The notes under the pieces were generated by a model, which had not been told where the DNA came from, searched no databases, and worked only from the letters and a program-made list of their open reading frames with translations. A stretch of DNA of 64,000 nucleotides from Cercis canadensis (lineage: Eukaryota; Streptophyta; Magnoliopsida; Fabales; Fabaceae): positions 558,001-622,000 of the forward strand of contig QAOA01000393.1 of NCBI GenBank assembly GCA_003255065.1, written 5' to 3'. Each line of letters opens with the position of its first letter. Within the stretch, counting starts at the first letter, position 1. This document shows positions 44,930 to 57,185 of this stretch, piece after piece. The translations under genes and the position numbers were made by a program.

Positions 44930-47900
44930 CACTACAAGAAAAATGTCAATTTCTCACGGAACAAATCTGTGAGATATGAATGAAAATTTCGAGAGAAAGG
45001 AATTTTTCCCAGATGAAATGGCGCAAGAAAAAGTGGCATGACAAATACAATTTCTCACAGAAAATATTGTCCGTGAGAAAGTTTATCTTGGACTTTCTCT
45101 CGGTTTGGTTTTGTCATGAGAGACTTTTCATGGACTTATTCCATAAGAAATTGTCACAAAGTCTCACGACAAGTTTGTGAATTTTCTTATAGACAATTTC
45201 CAAAAAAAAAAATTCATTATAAGTCAGGAAAATTAAATTTTTTATTTAAATTTTCTCACTAAAAATTCTGTGAGAAATTTTCCCCAACTCTCATCCTAAA
45301 ACCTATTTTTCTACTAACCCAAAACTTGCATAGTACAATAACCAGCAACAACACAACCAGAACAATAATAACAACAGCAGAGGAGTAGAATACAATCAAA
45401 TTTTATACAAAAAAAGAATGTATACACAACTCTCTTTTGGTCAATACTAAGTGTATATAATGCCTTGGGTTTTGTAATCCTTCCATTGCCCAAGTCTTGC
45501 AACTTCAAACTGAGACGTTTACAAAATTTTGCTACATCTAGTCTTGCATTCACATTGTCTTTACTCTTATCATTTACATTCATGACTGTATTGAAGACAT
45601 TCCCAAAGACATTGCTCTTTATATGCATTACATCAATGTTGTGAGAAATCAACAAATCATGCCAATATGGTAAGTCTTAGAAAATACTATACTTAGTCTA
45701 ATTGTGGGTTACATCATAACTAGTGGAGACAATACCCTCACTTTTTGTTACTCTGGGTTGTCTCAACACTTGCATGAAAAGTTCGTCTCCAAAGTAGCAC
45801 TTAGGTGATATGTCATTCTCAGTAACATTCCTCAATAAGTTATTTTTATTACGATGAAAATAATGATCTTAGGACAATAATTATCAATGATAATCAAAAT
45901 AACATATTTTATGTCCATGCTTTAAATAAAATGCCTTCGAATCGCCTATGCAAATCGAGCAATCCAACCTGCATGTTGTTTGCCAATCAAATAGCATTCC
46001 ATATGCAGAGAAGTCATTGATGGTCCATAAAAGAGATGCCCTCATTCGAAAGTTTTGCTTCAGTGAAATGTCATAACTAGGTACTCATTCATCCAAAGCA
46101 ATTTCAAATTGTCAAGTAAATGTTGCAAAAAAAATGTCAATTTTTTTTTTTCAAATTATGAGAACCAAGAATAATAACAGTCAAGAACATGTATTCCCTT
46201 CTCAAGCACATGTCAGGCAGAAGATTGTAAGGAATAAGGATGACACGCCAACATAAATATGCCTTAGTACCCATTCTAAAAGGACTGAAACCATCAACAC
46301 ATAAACCTAACCTCACATTCATCGGCTCTGATGCAAAATCTGGGTGAACTATATCAAAATGCTTCCGTGTATCTCCATAAGATAGACGTGACAACACCCC
46401 TAATTCTCATTGATGTTCATTATATCATCTCATACCCTTCACATATGCATTGGATGTAAAAAGTCTTTGCAATCTAGGAATTATTGGCAAATACCATATA
46501 TGTTTAGTTGGAACTTCTCTAACCTTCATTCATCCAACTATGGATTATGTGAATCGTGCTTTACCACAAATTCGACATTGCCTAACAGCTTCATTTTTTT
46601 TCATAATACAACATACACTCATGTGGATAATTGTCAATTTCTTATACTCACAACTAAGTTTAGAAACTAATCTTTTAGTTTGATAGAAATTAGTTGACAT
46701 CCTATGACCTATAGACAATATCTTTGTCATCAATATCATAAGCTCATCCATTAAACTTTTTGGGATGTTGTAGTCAGAGTTGATACTTAATAATCTGACA
46801 GTCGTTGAAAACATTGAATGTGTCTCACATCTATCCTATAATAGAGATTGTGCAGCCCTCAACATATCATAAAATCTTACAAAATCTGAATTTGAATCTT
46901 TCTCCAGTATATATTTCGATTTGAAAGAGAGTCTAGCAGCATCCATAACTATTTGCTCATATTGAGAGATATACTAGTTTTCAACATTTATTAGGATAAT
47001 AATTGGATGGGCATTTCCATGATTATCCTAATAATAGTAATTTTCCGTGAAGTCTTTTATGTATAAGTATATCCTTATGTCATCTGGTGCACGAAATTTA
47101 TGGCATTTTTATTTCACACATAGGCATTTAAACTTTTTTTCTTTAATATACACATTAAGTCAATTTACAAAATCAATAAATATCTTAACACCAGCATAAA
47201 ACTCATTTTTAACAACCTTACTATTTGGAACAAGTCTCTCATACATCCAACATGATGTTCAGGGATCTCCATAATCCTTCAATATTCAAAACAAATTGAA
47301 GTTGTTAATGTTTTCCTACAATGCTTCAAAAGTATGAAGTTCTACTTCGGATATAGCTTCTATCTCATTCTTAAAGTTTGTTTCACCATTAGTAAAAGCT
47401 TAAATATGTACCTCCCCGTGGTTCTCCAAGTACACTAATTATCCTGTTCAACCAGCATAAATATGTACTCAAAGAAACAAAAGAGAGGTGTTCTAAAATT
47501 TAATTGACATACTTGCTCCTAAGGCTCTACCGTCTTATTAGTAGAACAACTACTTTAAGAGCAATCCTAAACTCGGGGACTACCCAAGAGTTAATCATAC
47601 GCGATTAACTCTCAAACGGGTTTCTAAGTTAACATAACTTATCATATATAACTCTAACGTTCATTCATTCCACAAGTTTTTAGTAAATCAAATGCTCACA
47701 ATGCATATATCATTACAAATAACTTATTACTCAACATATTGTCCACACATTATTGAATAAACGCAAAATCATATAAAAAAATTCAAACAAAATTATATCA
47801 ACAAAGCACATATAACATATAACAAGAGCCCTAAATAGAGTTTTTAAAATCTCAATAATTTTATACATAATTTAATTTAATAAATTATTCTCTAAATCCC

Positions 47901-48856
47901 ACAAAATTAAAATTCATCCATACTAATTCAAAAAAATACAAAAATTCATCTAAACTCTCTACATATAGCATACATAAAAAACCTTTAACTAATTTATACA
48001 AAAAAAATTCACAACTACTCCAATTTGAACATTGAAATTCAAATTTAACATCAAAGAAAACTTTTAAACTAAATCATTAATCAAGTTTATAATCCTTCAA
48101 ATATTTATCCACAACCAATCTATATTTAAATTATTCCACAAATATACTAAAAACTAACACATTTCGTGCATTATTGAAGAAGAAAATACAAGAGAAAATA
48201 GGAGAAAAATTGCCTACCCCAACTCCAAAGCTTCAAAAGAAGGGAGTAGAATGTCTACACATATTGGAAATCGCCCTCAAGTCATTGAAAATTGCCGCCC
48301 ACGTCTGTTGACAAAGAGAAATTTCCAAAACAAACCATTTTGTCTAAGTTAGAAATGAGGAATGTAAGCTTCGGGTGTAGAATAAATTTTCAGATTTCTC
48401 ATGGAAAAAGTCTGTGAGAAAAGCCCACCCAAATTTCCCTCCATCCAGGCATATAGTAATATGGTGCGTTTAATTTCTCACGAAAAAATTCATGAGAAAT
48501 CACATCCAAAAGCTATGCGTTTCTATTTCTCACGGACTGCCAATCCGTGAGAAAAATATATGCAAAAATTATGCTCTTGCTTCTTATGGACAAGCAGTCC
48601 TTGAGAAATATTATGACATGTACTCTCAGTTTTTCTCACAGTGTTTATCCGTGAGAACTTTTTCGCGCCACCTTCCCGCCATACTCTCTCAGATATTCTC
48701 ATGTATTTTTCACGAGATTTTCTCACGAATTAGTTTTAGTGAGAAAATCCATGAGAAATTTCTAAAATTTCAATATTCGTGACAAATTCTCATTTTTTTT
48801 GTGACAATTTCCTCCAGAGTTTTTATCCGTGAGAAAAACTGTATTTTCTTGTAGTG
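44930..48856 (-). mobile_element. Second CACTA element, 3.9 kb, nested in the first in opposite orientation
   Basis: Starts CACTACAAGAAAAATG and ends ATTTTCTTGTAGTG; GTT flanks both ends (44927-44929 and 48857-48859). Subterminal arrays of TTTCTCACGG and CCGTGAGAAA lie at 44945-45280 and 48390-48840. The interior holds a decayed TNP2 transposase on the minus strand, closely similar to that of the host element, so both belong to one family. It is smaller than the 6.1 kb host, because the C-terminal transposase region is missing. Confidence 0.9.
45314..47270 (-). pseudogene. TNP2 transposase of the nested CACTA element, decayed and shortened
   Basis: Reading from high to low coordinates: the transposase-associated domain (near 47250-47050, YERLVPNSKVVKNEFYAG), a central part (46814-46545, STTVRLLSINSDYNIPKSLM with CRICGKARFT), then YGDTRKHFDIVHPDFASEP and NVRLGLCVDGFSPFRMGT at 46397-46137, and NIDVMHIKSNVFGNVFNTVM at 45655-45400. 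Each piece has a counterpart in the host element's transposase, with the same order. Stops and frame changes separate them. The sequence stops after the SIDQKRVV region, so the DUF4216-type C-terminal part was lost. Confidence 0.8.
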
Positions 48857-49231
48857 GTTGTAGCATATACATAGAGGCATTAACCTTAATCTACGAGAAT
48901 CTCCTAAATGATCAAATGGATAAGCACATATCCATTGAATTTTCTTAATGATTTAAATAGTTTATAAGTAACTTTAACTATTTTCAATATTTAATTGTAT
49001 TTAACAAATTTTAGTATATTACTAATCTCTTGTTAATTATATGTAAATACAAAATCCTAAAAATGATATTGTCAATGGGCTTTTGATATATTTGACTTGA
49101 GATCCCTTGAGGAAGGTTCAAATATTAGACCGATTAAATATCAACAATTATAAATTTAATACAGAAGCTTGATCCCATAATAAAAAAAAAAANAAAAAAA
49201 AAAAAAAAAAAAAAACAATAGTGGAGTATGT

Positions 49232-49573
49232 TTGAATAAATTTGGTTATGGCAAAGCCAAATCATCTTATTATGGGGTACTAAAAGAAATCATTGAGATT
49301 GCATATATCGGTTCACTTGGTCATCAATTTGTACTATTTAATTACAAATTATTTGATCTTTCACTTCGAGGGATAAAGAGTTATCCAAAATATAGATTTA
49401 TGAAGGTAAACTCAAGCAAAAAATATAAGGAGGATAACTCATTCATCTTAGCTCAACAAACAAAGTAAGTTTATTTCTCTCATTATTTACGCACAACTTC
49501 TAATAAGCAGAACTGGTTACATGTCATTAAAACGAAGGTCATGCACATAATTAATGCCCAAGATGATCCCTAC
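49232..49573 (+). pseudogene. Outer CACTA transposase, C-terminal (DUF4216-like) part
   Basis: SSYYGVLKEIIEIAYIGSLG and SLRGIKSYPKYRFMKVNSSK match the DUF4216 segment at the C-terminus of plant TNP2 transposases, which usually reads YGVLxEIxExxY...VxLFKCxWxD. It continues past 49468 to the hAT insertion: the codons for Asp-Asp-Pro-Tyr at 49564-49573 are followed in the same frame by Gln-Asp-Val-Pro-His-His at 54061, which proves the hAT split this gene. Confidence 0.75.
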
Positions 49574-52500
49574 TAGGGGTGTAAGCAAAACCGACTAAAC
49601 CGGCCAAACCGGCCGAACCGAACCGAACCGGGGGTAAACCGAGTCAAACCGAGACATTCGGTCCGGTTTTCGGTTTGATTTTATGAAAAACCGAGACATT
49701 CGGTTCGGTTCTCGGTTTCACTGAAGGAAAACCGGTATTAAACTGAACCGGACCGAGTACATGAAACGACGTCATTTTTTTAGAATTAGGGTAGGCCTTC
49801 TGAAATCCCTAAGTCTCCTTCGATGCCTCAGTCCTTAGTCCTCACTTCAGAAATCCTCTTCTCCTTTCGTTATCGACTTATTGCTCTGACTCTCCCTCCG
49901 CTCAAATCCCTAGCTCGTTGAACTCGGACTTCAATCGAATCAATCAACCGCCTAACTCTCCTCTATTCTCCTCCCTTCTTCACTTGGTCTATCTGTTCTG
50001 CGTCGCTGTCTGTGGACTGTGGTGGCTGCGATTGGTGAGTTATGCTTCTCCCTCTGATAAAATTTGTGTGTTTATCTCTGGCTCTGTTTCTGTTTCTTCC
50101 TCTCGGTGTCACACTGTCACCCATTATGTGTGTCTTGGGTTGTGACTTGGGTTGTGACTTGTGAGTGTTCCATGATTTTCTCAACTGGGTAGCTTGATAA
50201 ACCTAGACCCATGCTTATCATTTTCTGTTTTGTTTATTGTTTTTGTTCGAATTTGGTTCATGAGCTGTATAATTTTTGACTATGGATTGCATGCATTTTA
50301 TATTTTCTGGGAGAGATTTGGCGCACAAGTGTTTTTCTGGTTTTATTTGCTTTATTAGTTGAGCTTATGGCCGTATGACTCTTGCTGCCTTTTGTGAATA
50401 TCTGGCTTGCTGTAAGTTTCCATTTATGGACTAAGCTTATTATTTCTCTTCCTCTGGCTGTAAGTTTCCTATTGATTAATGCAATATATTCTAAATGATG
50501 TAAAAGAGGATGTGAAATTGTGAATATTCTAAATGATGCAATATATTACTTGCTTACATGTGCATTTTTTGGAGTTTTGCTTATCTTATCTGTCTGCATT
50601 CTTCATGACCTGCAGGACTGTCTATGTTAGTTCTTCTGTGATTAGAAATTATACCAATAGATCAGTACCATCTCTATGTTAGTTCTTATGTGATTTGGCT
50701 TCTCAAATTTATGCTGATACTGCCAATATTATCCAGTATTTGACAGTAGTTTGCTTTATCAATTAAATGAGGTTTCTCTTCCTTGTATAATTTGCTTATT
50801 GATTTAGGGATGTAAGCCTGTAATCTATATATCATCTTAGCTTCTCATTTTAGTCACAGATTTTCAGTGCTGTTTTTTTATATGTTATGTCATAGTTTTT
50901 TCATTGTCAACTTATATACCAATTCTGCATATAGTTCTTCAAATTCTTCACTCTTTTCTGCAGTACTTTTCTTTCTGTAGATTGCATATCTTCTGCTGCA
51001 ATGAATTGGTCATTGTAATTTATGAGCATAATCAAGGACAGCCTAACCAATTCTAATTTTTCTTTTATTACCAATTGATTTACTCTCATCTTGTTTGCTC
51101 AACCAATTCTAATTTTTCTATAGATATATTGTGCAATTTGGGATATGGATAAAGAAGATATCGCCATGCCTCTTGGAACAACCCAAACTACGGGCACGGT
51201 TGTGGGGAGTGCTCCTACTCCGGATGAGAGCATCCAAATGCAAATTGAGGACAGCCACGATGGAACTTAGGTAATAGCTAGTACTACCTCTAGATTTACT
51301 TCTGTTGTTTGGAAACCTTTTACTAAGATTAAAGATGGTAAGAGAGCTGGGTGTAATTATTGTGGGAAGAGTTATGCAGCCCTTAGTGGAAAGAATGTGA
51401 CTTCATCTATGTTGAATCACTTGGCTGTTTGTCCCAAAAATCCTAATAATAAAAAAGTTGATAAGAAACAAAGAGAGGTTGGGTATGTGTCTATTCCGGA
51501 AGATGAGGGGAATGAGAAGACAATGAAGTTGCACACTTTTAGTCAACAAGAATGTAGATTAGCACTTGCTAGAATGATATGTGTTGATGAATTATCATTT
51601 AAGTTTGTGGAGAATGAAGGTTTTAGACACTTTATAAATGTTGCATCGCCAAAATTTCAAGTTCCTTCAAGGGTAACTATTGCTAAAGATGTCATGAACA
51701 TGTATATCAAAGAGAAGAAAATTCTGAAAAATTATTTGTCTTCTTCTTCTCAAATGGTTTGCCTTACTACTGACACTTGGACTTCCATTCAGAACTTTAA
51801 TTACATGTGTGTGACTGGGCATTACATTGGGGATGATTGGGCTATAAATAAGAAGATATTGTCATTCTCTCTAATTTCTGATCATAAAGGAGAAACAATA
51901 GGAAAAGCTTTAGAGAGGACAATAAAGGAATGGGGCATTTCTAAGGTTTGCACTATAACCGTAGATAATGCTAGCTCAAATAGTGTTGCTCTTGCATATT
52001 TGGTTAGGAGGTTAAATGATTGGAATGGGACTATCTTGAACGGAGAATTCATGCATTTGAGGTGCTCTGCTCATATTTTAAATCTCATTGTTAGTGAAGG
52101 TTTAAAAGAGATAGACCCTTCAATTGCTAGAATTAGGGTAGCAGTCAAGTATGTGAAGGCATCCCTTGCTAGAATGGCTGTTTTTAAACAAGCTATAAGC
52201 TTTACAAATATAGAATGTAAGCATTCTGTGTGTCTTGATTGTCCTACAAGATGGAACTCAACTTATCTAATGTTAGAAGCTGCTGTAAAATTTGAAAAGG
52301 CTTTTGCACGCCTTGAAGACGATGATTCTGGTTACAATATAGCTTTTGGTAATGATTGCCCTCCAAGTTCAGACGATTGGGTACGTGCACGTGTGTTTGT
52401 CAAGTTTTTGAAAATTTTTTATGATGTTACCTTGAACTTCTCTGGCCTTTGCATGTTACATCAAATGCATTTTTCCAAAAACTATGTGAAATCTATCAAA

Positions 52501-54052
52501 CCTTGCAAAAATGGATGAACATGAGTGATATTGTGATGAGATCTATGGCTGAATCGATGAAAAGAAAATTTGATAAGTATTGGGATGATGGGGATAATAT
52601 GAATTATTTCTTATTTGTGGCTGTGGTGCTTGACCCAAGGTATAAGCTAGAGTATGTGGATTTTTGTTTTGGAAAAATGTATGGTAGAGAACGAGGGGGT
52701 CAGATGGTAGAGAAATTAAATGAGGTTTTGCATAGGCTGTTTGAAACTTATTCAATTTTGCATCCTATCCCTGATGACTCAAAGGATTCTACTAGTAGTG
52801 TGGACTTGGCATGTCAAGGAAGTGGAAGTGGTGAAGAAGATTCTAATTGGGACTTAGAGTTTCATAAGAAAAGGAGGAGAAAGCAAAAGGATGTCAGAAA
52901 ATCTGAATTGGAAATGTACTTAGAGGATAATGTTGACGAACAAGTTGAAAGGTTTGATATCCTTAAATGGTGGAGAGTGAAGAAGACTAAATATTATGTT
53001 TTATCCTATATTGCTAAGGATATTTTGCCTATTCCTGTATCAACAGTGTCCTCTGAATCAGCATTTAGTACTGGGGGTAGGGTTCTAGATCCATTTCGGA
53101 GTTCTTTATTGCCTACGACCGTTGAGGCTTTAATTTGTGCTCAGAATTGGCTAAAATCCTCTAAGAATCCAATAGATCTTCGCAGCCAAATAAATGAGAT
53201 AGAACAACTTGAATCAGGTAATTCTTTGTGATTTATATTTGGTTTTTATAATTTCTTATATTTTTAAATTGAAAGCTAGCTGATTTATTTTTTTCTATGA
53301 TAATTTAATTAGAGATATCATCAGTTGTCACCCAGCTCGACAAGGTTTCATGAAGTGTCTGTTTTTCTCAACCTTAATGGGTAAATCTTATTTATATTTT
53401 TACACTACAATTTAATGTTTATCCCTGTGATGCTGATAAATGGATATTGGTTTTTGCAGTAGCAATTGGTTTGGGATTGGATTGGATTACTAGTGAGCTG
53501 CTGCTGATTGGATTTTCTCTGCTTGTATTTCTGTTGTTTTTTTTGCTGATTTGCTGATTTGCCTGTTTGATAAGTCTGGAAGTTTTTGTTGCTGATTTTC
53601 TGTTGTATCTCTGCAATTGTTTTGTGGGTCATTGAACTGGAATGTCTGATATTTGGCTGTTATTTTGTTGTGGTGGTTTGTAAAGGAACCCAATTCCACC
53701 TGGGTACATTTAGTGCTTGACAATTTTCTATGACAGTTGCTTGTTGAAAATAGAGCAATAATTTATGCTAAGAGTTTGATTTCTGTTTATTTTTTGCTAC
53801 TTTAAAGTTTAATAGAAGAAGACATGGATAATTGCTTGCAAGTTTTGTTTATTAGTACTCTCCTTATAGCAAAAGTGGTTTGAATCTGGGCAGAATTTCT
53901 CATTCACAGCTGCTTGAATGTTTTCAAGCTACACTAGCAGAAAAACTGATAAAACCGGCCAAAACCGAACCGAACCGAACCGAATTTTATTGACTCGGTT
54001 TTTTTTCGGTTTGGGGTGTAAACCGGACCGAACCGAACCGATTACACCCCTA
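49574..54052 (+). mobile_element. hAT transposon with transposase gene, 4.5 kb, 8-bp TSD
   Basis: Termini TAGGGGTGTAAGC and (inverted) TAGGGGTGTAATC; ATCCCTAC flanks both ends (49566-49573 and 54053-54060). Subterminal clusters of AACCGAACCG and CGGTTCGG lie at 49590-49760 and 53955-54040. The single gene is a BED-finger hAT transposase (51145-53231) preceded by a long leader (49780-51144) that probably contains an intron. Only two disabling changes are seen in the coding region, so this is the youngest-looking large element in the window. Confidence 0.92.
51145..53231 (+). pseudogene. hAT transposase (BED zinc finger, RICESLEEPER/Ac-like), two lesions
   Basis: The frame opens at the ATG at 51145 (MDKEDIAMPLGTTQ). 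A TAG at 51268-51270 interrupts it, then the BED finger follows (SVVWKPFTKIKDGKRAGCNY, then CGKSY and HLAVC). The RNase-H-like core has CLTTDTWTS (first Asp), TVDNASSN (second Asp) and CSAHILNL. A frameshift near 52450 moves the reading to the frame that continues HVTSNAFFQKLCEIY. The hAT dimerisation domain closes the protein (DILKWWRVKK, PIPVSTVSSESAFSTGGRVL) to the stop at 53229-53231. Length without lesions would be close to 690 codons, normal for the family. hAT transposases act as dimers in the nucleus and cut at the TIRs. Confidence 0.93.
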
Positions 54053-54060
54053 ATCCCTAC

Positions 54061-54303
54061 CAAGATGTACCCCATCACTCACCGGTGTTAATTGTTGATG
54101 ATGATCAGAACCGGCCAGATTTTGGAGATAACACTTCAACTGCTATAGAGGAAGTTGTTATTATTGAAAATTCAGTCATTGTCACTAATCTAAATGATGA
54201 GATACAAGAAATTGCAAAAGAAGAGGAAGAAGATCAATATAATAGTAGTGATGAGGAAACCAAGGAAAATCTCCCAAGTGATTATGTACTAGAAAACAAT
54301 TAA
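54061..54303 (+). pseudogene. Outer CACTA transposase, last segment
   Basis: In frame with 49564-49573 across the hAT insertion: Gln-Asp-Val-Pro-His-His-Ser-Pro, then VDDDQNRPDFGDNTSTAI and an acidic tail (AKEEEEDQYNSSDEETKE) ending in TAA at 54301-54303. Acidic tails are common at the end of TNP2 proteins. From 54304 to 54980 lies AT-rich 3' sequence of the CACTA element with nothing else recognised. Confidence 0.7.
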
Positions 54304-56547
54304 TATTACACAGGTCCTCCTCATATTTCTTTAGTGCTTATGTATTGTTAATTACATAGCTACATTTCCTTCTATTTTTATGTTTTTTGTCTATTAATGT
54401 GTTGTATTTTTGTGTCACATAACTCCTGCTCACCTCACTGCTCCGGATTTGGTAGAGCCTAAAGATATGAAAATATTGAAATTGACCACATGAAAATACA
54501 TGTAATGGAATGGATAATAAATATAAAGTCCCTCCCTTAAGTCAATCCAAACGTCAAAAACCTTTTCTTACTATGCCCAAAGTAACCCAAACTTATAATT
54601 ACTAATCCACCACCACTTTCCAATCAAGCCTTCCAATACATGCCCACTCCCTTCTTGACTTTCAAACCCCTTCATTCCACTCTACCTCTATTTATTCATG
54701 CAACAATCTCTTCCATTAGAAAGAAGAGAATAAAGAAAACCCAAGTCATGAGTTAGTAAAAGAGAAGAAGAGAATTTTCTATCCCCCACCACTCCACTAT
54801 AGATTTTTTTGTATAGATTATTTAGACAATATCATTCCTTTATAGATTATTCTGTATACACTCTTTAATTTGAATAAAATTTGATTGGATTACGCTCCTT
54901 TGCTGCTGTTACTATTATTCTGGTTGTGATGTTGTTGGTTATGTTACTATGCATGTTTTGGGTTAGTAGAAAAATATAGTTTAGGATGGGAGGTTTAGGG
55001 GTATTTCTCACGAAATTTCTCACAGAAAATTCCGTGAGAAAATTTAAATAAAAAATTAATTTCCTGACTTCTCACAATTTTTCTCTTGGATAAAGTCCAT
55101 GGGAAATGTTCTCACAAACCATTTTTGTGAGAAAATTCATGAGCTTATCGTAAGACTTTGCGACAATTTCTCACAGAATATTGCTTACTTCTCACGGAAT
55201 AATTCCATGATAAATTTCTCATGACAATATCAAATTGAGACAAATTCTGAGAGAAAATTTCTCATGGAGGCAGTTATCTATGAGAAATTAAGTTTCTTAT
55301 GCCACTTTTTCTCACAAAATTTTAGCTCATTTCTCAAAAGTTTGTTTTGTGAGAAATTAAGGTTTTTATTGTAGTGCAAGAGGGCTCCAACAAGATATCC
55401 CTTAAGGGAGATGATGGTTAAAAAGTTGCATTTGCAAGGAAACTTGTCATAATGTACTCAAAGGTCGCTACGACATGAATGATAGAATTTAAAAAAAGAT
55501 TAATTTTTCGAAAGAAAACTTGGAGTCGCCACCAATTGTATTAAGAAAACGGGAAACAATTGGAATACTCATTTTTTTATTTAAAAAAAGAGTCTGTAAA
55601 CCAGAATGAGTTCGGGAGTCAGTTTATGTATAGGGAAGGTATTAGGCACCCCACAACACCTATCTAAAATACGGTTACCCGAAATTAGTTGTGTGAATCA
55701 TAAAATGGCCAAAAATTTACTTTATTAATCCTTCAAATAATAAACTACACAAGTGAATAAGAATACTAACAACAAATTTAAACATGAAATACATGCAACT
55801 AACATGCTCTAAATCATTTCATCCATTCCTCGTATATGGTGCCCTCCGGTGTGGCACTTTATCCTTACCTCGGAACGATAGGATGGGTCACCTGATATAC
55901 AGGTGGATCACCTTATTCCTCCATAATAAGTACGGGGCCTATAGATACTAAATGAACAATCACATTTCTAAATGCTATGCAAATATATGAATATAATTAT
56001 TATAACACATGTCATGGGAAAATAAATTTAATTACATTCGAAAAAAATAAAGATAAATAAAAATCTCTTGCTCCTAGCTTACAACAAAGCCTTCTCGAGT
56101 AGAGCCCTCCAACTTGCCCATGACCATAATCATTCTCAATCATATGTAAAATTGCTCAAGGAAACACCAAATACAAGTTAAAAGATTTACAACTAAATGT
56201 CATCATCTTAAGTATATCTTATGCCTCAAGCACACAAGAAGGATCCCAAATGTCACCTAATAAACAAATACCACAACTTAGAGAATTCAATAACCCAATA
56301 ATTATTCCAAATTGAACTCAAAAATAAATTTAAGACAAACCGCCCAAAAATAAGACTAACAATCAGCTCCCACACAGGCAAATGTAGAAATTACCAAATT
56401 GAATTGCCTACAGCTCCTATGTAATGCTTAGAACCAAGCTAGAACTCACAAAAATAGAACAATGGAAAATTAAAAAAAATGTCACTCAGGCATAATCCAA
56501 AACAAATGCATTCAAATTAGAACTAGAAGCAGTGAACAAATGAAAAA

Positions 56548-57185
56548 ATTCTAAAAATTGCATACATATAAGGCACACATCTACGGTTCTATCTAGGCAA
56601 ACGGTGCTAAATTCTGAGCTCTGTAGCTCCATAAAGAATTAAAAAGACTAAACGCTACTAGAGATGTCTGAAAAATTTGAAAGGCGAACAACTAACTTGA
56701 AAGGCGAACTGGGAGCAGGGGAAAATAAAAAAAAAAATCTGAAAAATTTACACATGCAAGATATATGTCTTATGCTTCAAAAGAGATAAGAAACACTCAA
56801 ATTGGAGCTATGTATCTCTAGGAAGAATTAAGAGACTAAACACAGAAAACACAAACTTGAAATGAAAACTGGGATCAGGGGGAAACATGAAAAAAAAATG
56901 TGAAAATTACACATATCGAAGACACACATATTATGGTTATAACAAAGTAAGAATCATGCAAAAGAAATATAGGCAAAAGACTGAACACTGCCAAAGACAT
57001 ATCAATAGTGACAGTGCAGCAGTGAACAACTATATTCAAATCGAAACTGGGAGCAAGGTAGACATGAAAAAATTCTGAAAATTACACATATTGAAGATAT
57101 ATGTCTTACGGTTCTAACAAGATGAGAATCATGCAAATTGAAGCTCTGTATCTCCATTTAAAAAAAACAACCGAGTGCTGCCAAA
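56548..57185. repeat. Four diverged tandem repeats of about 160-190 bp
   Basis: Units start near 56548, 56736, 56897 and 57069. Each has a TCTGAAAATTACACAT-like start, an ATATGTCTTACGGTTCTAACA-like middle, and a GAGCTCTGTATCTCC-like block. Similarity between units is moderate, so the array is old. No open frame is conserved between units. Confidence 0.6.

Larger units (their letters stand above)
39168..55376 (+). mobile_element. CACTA (En/Spm) transposon, outer element of a four-element nest
   Basis: The left terminus reads AACTACCAGAAAATAGAG, a variant of CACTACAAGAAAA; the right terminus ends TTATTGTAGTG. CAA flanks both ends (39165-39167 and 55377-55379), the 3-bp target duplication expected of CACTA elements. 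Subterminal arrays of TTTCTCACGGA and its inverse fill 39180-39640 and 54990-55370. The tnp2-type transposase is on the plus strand, split by three later insertions (43210-44885, 44930-48856, 49574-54052). Without them and their target duplications the element is about 6.1 kb. The transposase is decayed. Confidence 0.85.
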
